This document shows, piece after piece, positions 7,144-7,787 of a stretch of DNA of 7,787 nt. The stretch comes from Nitrosomonas sp. GTDB taxonomy: Bacteria; Pseudomonadota; Gammaproteobacteria; Burkholderiales; Nitrosomonadaceae. The stretch covers positions 1 to 7,787 of the forward strand of contig DOOY01000293.1 in the NCBI GenBank assembly GCA_003514765.1. The letters run 5' to 3'. A program made the translations under genes and the position numbers. Each line of letters starts with the position of its first letter. The first letter of the stretch is position 1. The notes beneath the pieces were generated by a model. The model saw only the letters and a list, made by a program, of their open reading frames with translations. It ran no database searches and was not told the origin of the DNA.

Positions 7144-7169
7144 TTTATACAGTGATTTTATCACCTCAA
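7144..7169 (-). promoter_or_regulatory. Candidate permease promoter containing an inverted repeat
   Basis: On the minus strand TTGAGG (7169-7164) and TATAAA (7149-7144) resemble -35 and -10 boxes but are only 14 bp apart, which is short. Between them lies a perfect inverted repeat, GTGAT-TTT-ATCAC on the plus strand (7152-7164), of the size of a dimeric regulator's operator. It has a 3-nt centre and so does not fit the FNR (TTGAT-N4-ATCAA) or CRP consensus. The start of transcription would lie roughly 80 nt upstream of the permease ATG. Confidence 0.3.
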
Positions 7170-7653
7170 AATAATATCTGAGGCCTTTTATTTACAAAAA
7201 ATAAACTACACTGATTAAAATCCTTTATCCCCCAAAATTAAACAGATTACTGGTATTTAGAACTGAAAATCCTTTACATAGAATGCACCCACACTTCAAG
7301 GTTGAATCCGCGAAGTATATTGTTGCCAAATTAAGATTAAGAAGTCTTTTTAAATGTAACACTCTTATTTGATTCAGAAAGAAGCTGCATTCGCATTACC
7401 AAGTTTGGAGATAACTTAGTAGTGATTTTTGAGGCGAGACATATGCCTGTTGTTTAAAAGAAGGAACCACATTGGTCGTGGCGAAGCTACAAAGTATTGA
7501 CAACATCTTACATTTTCTGGCCGCACGGACCGAATGAGATGCGCATAACCATGGTTTCTTTTGTTTATTTTAACAACTTGATCAGTGATCGAGAAAACAA
7601 CCTGGTTTACTCATGAATTTTTATTGATAAATTTCTTAAGAATGATTCGGAAT
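7170..7653. other. Gene-poor AT-rich stretch
   Basis: About 480 bp without a convincing gene on either strand. Frames are short: the longest minus-strand ATG frame I found is 37 codons. On the plus strand one frame from 7341 to 7616 is interrupted by a single TAA at 7455-7457 and has no good start before that stop. A 21-codon plus-strand frame begins at TTG 7472 behind an AAGGA (7461-7465), but nothing in it is recognisable. TTGACA at 7497-7502 has no matching -10 box. TTCTTAAGAA (7633-7642) is a small perfect palindrome. No tRNA, IS end or CRISPR repeat was recognised. Confidence 0.6.
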
Positions 7654-7698
7654 AAAAAAGCCGGCACACCGGCTGTCTTGCGACAGTGGTGTACCGGC
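7654..7698 (-). terminator. Intrinsic terminator of the right-edge gene
   Basis: A long hairpin at 7660-7698 pairs GCCGG, ACACC and CTGTC on the left arm with matching GACAG, GGTGT and CCGGC on the right, closed by a TTGC loop and broken by two small internal mismatches. On the minus strand it is followed directly by six T residues (7659-7654). It begins 18 nt after the stop of the partial gene, so it most likely ends that transcript. The left arm can also fold alone as GCCGG-CACA-CCGGC (7660-7673). Confidence 0.88.
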
Positions 7699-7716
7699 GT
7701 TGTTGCTAGTCTGCTT

Positions 7717-7787
7717 TTAGAGTCTGGTAAAGACTGGGATTACCGCACCAGCAATGCTGTTAATGTAACGATTGCCTTCCTCGTCCC
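7717..7787 (-). CDS. C-terminal end of an unidentified gene (partial)
   Basis: Reading the minus strand in from the right edge, 22 in-frame codons end at TAA (7719-7717). The visible end of the protein is ...IAGAVIPVFTRL, preceded by DEEGNRYINS. The strong terminator 18 nt further on supports this being a true gene end. The fragment is too short to name a family. The rest of the gene lies outside the window, so its length, start and product cannot be stated. Confidence 0.55.
   Translation of the reverse strand, partial: DEEGNRYINSIAGAVIPVFTRL

Noticed and set aside
7164..7183. CCTCA...TGAGG hairpin followed by a T-rich stretch as a plus-strand terminator
   Set aside because: Only a 5-bp stem with a 10-nt loop, an interrupted T tract, and no plus-strand gene upstream that needs it.
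7497..7525. TTGACA as a promoter in the gene-poor stretch
   Set aside because: Sequence 15-18 bp downstream is GC-rich (around CTGGCCGCAC) with no -10 box and no gene follows.
7580..7590. GATC-AGT-GATC small inverted repeat
   Set aside because: Two GATC tetramers close together are expected by chance and no neighbouring promoter or gene gives it a role.

Overview
The window reads as chromosomal DNA of a Gram-negative proteobacterium with moderate-to-low GC. The core block on the minus strand (AI-2E/PerM-family permease, then the DnaA regulator Hda, then an HAD-IB phosphatase) is an arrangement I associate with Betaproteobacteria. Together with overall protein style and base composition it makes me think of the Nitrosomonas group. 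This taxonomic guess comes from memory of synteny, not from a search.

Left half (about 1-4482, plus strand): a compact four-gene operon encoding a fatty acyl-AMP ligase, a short-chain NAD(P)-dependent epimerase/reductase-like protein, a stand-alone acyl carrier protein and a PLP-dependent alpha-oxoamine synthase with serine palmitoyltransferase features. The gene distances are 6, 29 and 0 nt. The same four classes of gene (aasR, cerR, acpR, spt) form the ceramide/sphingolipid synthesis cluster described in Caulobacter. The simplest reading is therefore a bacterial sphingolipid or long-chain-base module: the ligase activates a fatty acid and loads it on the ACP, the synthase condenses acyl-ACP with an amino acid (probably serine), and the reductase acts on the 3-keto product. 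No N-acyltransferase (bCerS) gene is present in the window.

Right half (4547-7057, minus strand): perM-like permease (7057 to 5993), hda (5904 to 5227) and the HAD-IB phosphatase (5209 to 4547), converging on the lipid operon across a 64-nt gap with no clear terminator. hda and the phosphatase gene are 17 nt apart.

Far right (7058-7787): a gene-poor AT-rich stretch of about 600 bp with some small inverted repeats and no convincing ORF. It is followed by a strong intrinsic terminator and the last 22 codons of another minus-strand gene that enters from the right edge.

The points most worth a second look are the putative sphingolipid operon (with a Leu where I recall the Sphingomonas enzyme having a substrate-binding Arg), a ten-A homopolymer inside the reductase gene, the correct TTG start of the ligase, an inverted repeat in the putative permease promoter, and the gene-poor stretch near the right edge.
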